Shown here piece after piece: positions 19,506 to 21,114 of a stretch of DNA of 21,114 nt. The position numbers and the translations under genes were made by a program. The DNA is from a virus. Under the pieces are notes generated by a model. That model saw only the letters and a program-made list of their open reading frames with translations, was not told where the DNA came from and made no database searches. The DNA lies in IMG/VR virus record IMGVR_UViG_3300025418_000608, positions 1 through 21,114 of that record; one strand, 5' to 3'. Positions within the stretch are counted from its first letter, which is position 1. Each line of letters opens with the position of its first letter.

Positions 19506-21100
19506 TACTTGCCAATCGTTCCATGACCGCGCACGGTGACAGTCACCTTGTGCGTCGTCTTCTTAGGAGCCACTGGGGTCACGCCGAGCCCTGGCTTGTA
19601 GCCGTAGATGCCCTGTGAGCCGCCCAGCCCTCGGTCGTACATCGCCATCGCTCGCTCGTAGCCTGCGGAGTGGTTACCCTTTGTAAGACTAAGGAGCAGG
19701 TACTCAGCGACGAACGGGGCGGCTACGATACCGACTGCGGCTCCGAGGCTTGTGCCACCGGCTGCTGCTGCGGCCCCCTCTGCGCCGAGGGCGACACCTG
19801 CGCCCGTGGTGGACGTTGCGGCGACTGTTCCGGCTTCCTCGGCTGCGACACCGACACCGAACTTGGCTAGGACGCTTGAGAGGACTGCCCACAGTTTTAC
19901 GCCGATAGAGGCGGCAAACAGGGCGATGGCGGTGTCTGAGGCGATTTTGGCGACGAGGGGGTGCGCCTTGAAATAGCCGATGAGCTCGTTGGCCCACTTC
20001 AGCACGTCGGCGACCTTCGGCAGAAGGTACTTGCCGGCTTCGATGAACAGCGCGTCCACCTGGGCCATGACAATCTTGAATTGCGGGCCAAGTTGCTTGA
20101 CGGCCTCGGAGAAGCCCGACTGCAGGGAGCCCTTACCAGCGCCAGCGACTTTCTGCTGGATGGTGATAAACGACTGCAGGTTCTTGATTAGATCCGAAGC
20201 AGCGCCGCCACCGGACTTACCGAACACGGCGTTCACCATCTCGGACAACTTGGCAGCCGAGCCACCAGCCTGGTCTTTGATGTAGGCGAGCATCCCACCT
20301 ATGTTGCCCTTGCGAAGGTCGGCGGCAAGGATGTTCTGGCTCAGGTCGGCTTCGTTGAGTTTCTTGATGTAGGACGTGGTGGGCTGTTCGAGGCTAGCGA
20401 AGCCACCAGCGAAGGCTGAGATGGACTTCGTGGGGAGGCCGACCTTAGCAAACTCAGCGCCCAGGGCGGTGACGGTAGAAAGGTTGAGCCCGTAGTTGGC
20501 AAGTGCCACACCGACGCGCCCCGAGAGCATGGATTCCTCAGCTTGGAGACCGCCAACGAACTCACGCGAGCCTGCGACGAGTTTGCCGGTCAGGTCGTTG
20601 ACGCTCATGCCCTTAGCGATTTGGAGCGACTGCGCGGCGACGATGGCTTTGGTGGTGTCAGCGACTGAGGCGTTCGTGACAACGGCGGCCTGCGCTGCGG
20701 CAGTCATTACGTCTATCGCTTTCGCCCCTCGGATGCCAGCCTGCTCGACGGTGAGGGCGGCGTTCGTTAAATCCGTGGTGCTCACGCCGGTCTTGGTCGA
20801 GATGCCGAGGATGGCCTTGCCAAGCTTGTCGGCTTGGTCGGCGGTGAGTCCTGCCTGGTTCTGCAGTTTGTCGAGCGATTCCTGGAAGGTGTAGGCCTTG
20901 TCGACGGCGTAGGCTCCCATAGCAGCGCCGATGCCCAGAACGGCGGTCGAGGCTGTGTTGGCGAACTTGTTCATCCTGCCGCCAGAGGCTTCAGCGATGC
21001 CGCCGAACTCCGCCATCTTTGCGCCGGCCTCGTCCATCTTCGCCATGTATTCACGGGTGTCCGCAAGAAGCGTGGCTACAACTGTTGGCAGCATCCCCAT
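19505..21100 (-). CDS. Tape measure protein
   Basis: The 531-residue protein has the classic tape-measure pattern: N-terminal helices (AKMDEAGAKMAEFGGIAEAS), FQESLDKLQNQAGLT, a TP901-like core (LGISTKTGVSTTDLTNAAL, MTAAAQAAVVTNASVADTT, AQSLQIAKGMSVNDL), repeated long helices, and hydrophobic segments near 390-410 and 450-475 (Ala/Gly-rich). It sets the tail length and is ejected during DNA entry. For a siphovirus it is short, implying a tail of modest length if the usual 1.5 angstroms per residue holds. Two in-frame ATGs (21100 and 21094) are both possible. Confidence 0.9.
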   Translation of the reverse strand: MGMLPTVVATLLADTREYMAKMDEAGAKMAEFGGIAEASGGRMNKFANTASTAVLGIGAAMGAYAVDKAYTFQESLDKLQNQAGLTADQADKLGKAILGISTKTGVSTTDLTNAALTVEQAGIRGAKAIDVMTAAAQAAVVTNASVADTTKAIVAAQSLQIAKGMSVNDLTGKLVAGSREFVGGLQAEESMLSGRVGVALANYGLNLSTVTALGAEFAKVGLPTKSISAFAGGFASLEQPTTSYIKKLNEADLSQNILAADLRKGNIGGMLAYIKDQAGGSAAKLSEMVNAVFGKSGGGAASDLIKNLQSFITIQQKVAGAGKGSLQSGFSEAVKQLGPQFKIVMAQVDALFIEAGKYLLPKVADVLKWANELIGYFKAHPLVAKIASDTAIALFAASIGVKLWAVLSSVLAKFGVGVAAEEAGTVAATSTTGAGVALGAEGAAAAAGGTSLGAAVGIVAAPFVAEYLLLSLTKGNHSAGYERAMAMYDRGLGGSQGIYGYKPGLGVTPVAPKKTTHKVTVTVRGHGTIGK

Positions 21101-21114
21101 TGTTCAGTCCTATT

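Noticed and set aside
1-21114. tRNA genes, integrase, attachment sites
   Set aside because: I looked for cloverleaf-like stretches, recombinase motifs and paired attachment repeats and saw none.

Overview
The window is a 21 kb piece of a double-stranded DNA phage with a long, non-contractile tail (siphovirus type). Every supported gene lies on the minus strand, so transcription runs from base 21114 towards base 1. Two tandem WhiB-like proteins, a family largely confined to Actinobacteria and their phages, and the GC-rich, tightly overlapping gene style point to an actinobacterial host. No terminase, capsid gene, integrase, polymerase or tRNA is visible; those genes would lie upstream of base 21114 or downstream of base 1.

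Layout in the direction of transcription. (1) Late region, 21100 to 8698: tape measure protein, a small linker gene, minor tail proteins, a lysis-like cassette (NlpC/P60-type cysteine peptidase, a one-TM coiled-coil protein, a DUF1003 membrane protein and a holin-like protein), two related tail-fibre proteins, a protein made of six 9-residue repeats, a small Ig-like protein, a helix-turn-helix protein, a metallophosphoesterase, a small Cys protein, a second holin-like protein and a permuted papain-fold enzyme. It ends at a strong hairpin terminator (8606-8655). (2) Middle operon, 8545 to 6507: small proteins, an HTH protein, an Erf-like annealing protein and SSB, ending at a UUCG-loop terminator (6416-6446). 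(3) Replication operon, 6335 to 1941: a membrane protein, two WhiB-like proteins, a replication initiator with iteron-like repeats inside its gene, a helicase loader, Cys-rich proteins, an HNH and a VRR-type nuclease, a 20-residue membrane peptide and a zinc-ribbon protein. (4) Last operon, 1840 to the left edge: small Cys-rich proteins, including a family of four genes built from shared modules.

Each of operons 2-4 has a plausible promoter with an 18-bp spacer directly upstream. In operons 2 and 4 the whole spacer is filled by almost the same palindrome (TGTCCTACGCTNGGACA), which suggests that one regulator controls both. Operon 3 has a different inverted repeat. The phage appears to recruit the host helicase and polymerase through its initiator and loader, protect and anneal single strands with SSB and the Erf-like protein, and adjust host or phage transcription with its WhiB-like proteins.

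The most interesting items are the shared palindromic operator, the origin-like repeats inside the initiator gene, the modular paralog family at 19-1350, the WhiB proteins with repeated Cys-rich tails, the strand-biased octamer CGGATCTA, the nonapeptide-repeat protein, and the pair of peptidases with opposite orders of catalytic residues. All calls come from reading the sequence; no database search was run.
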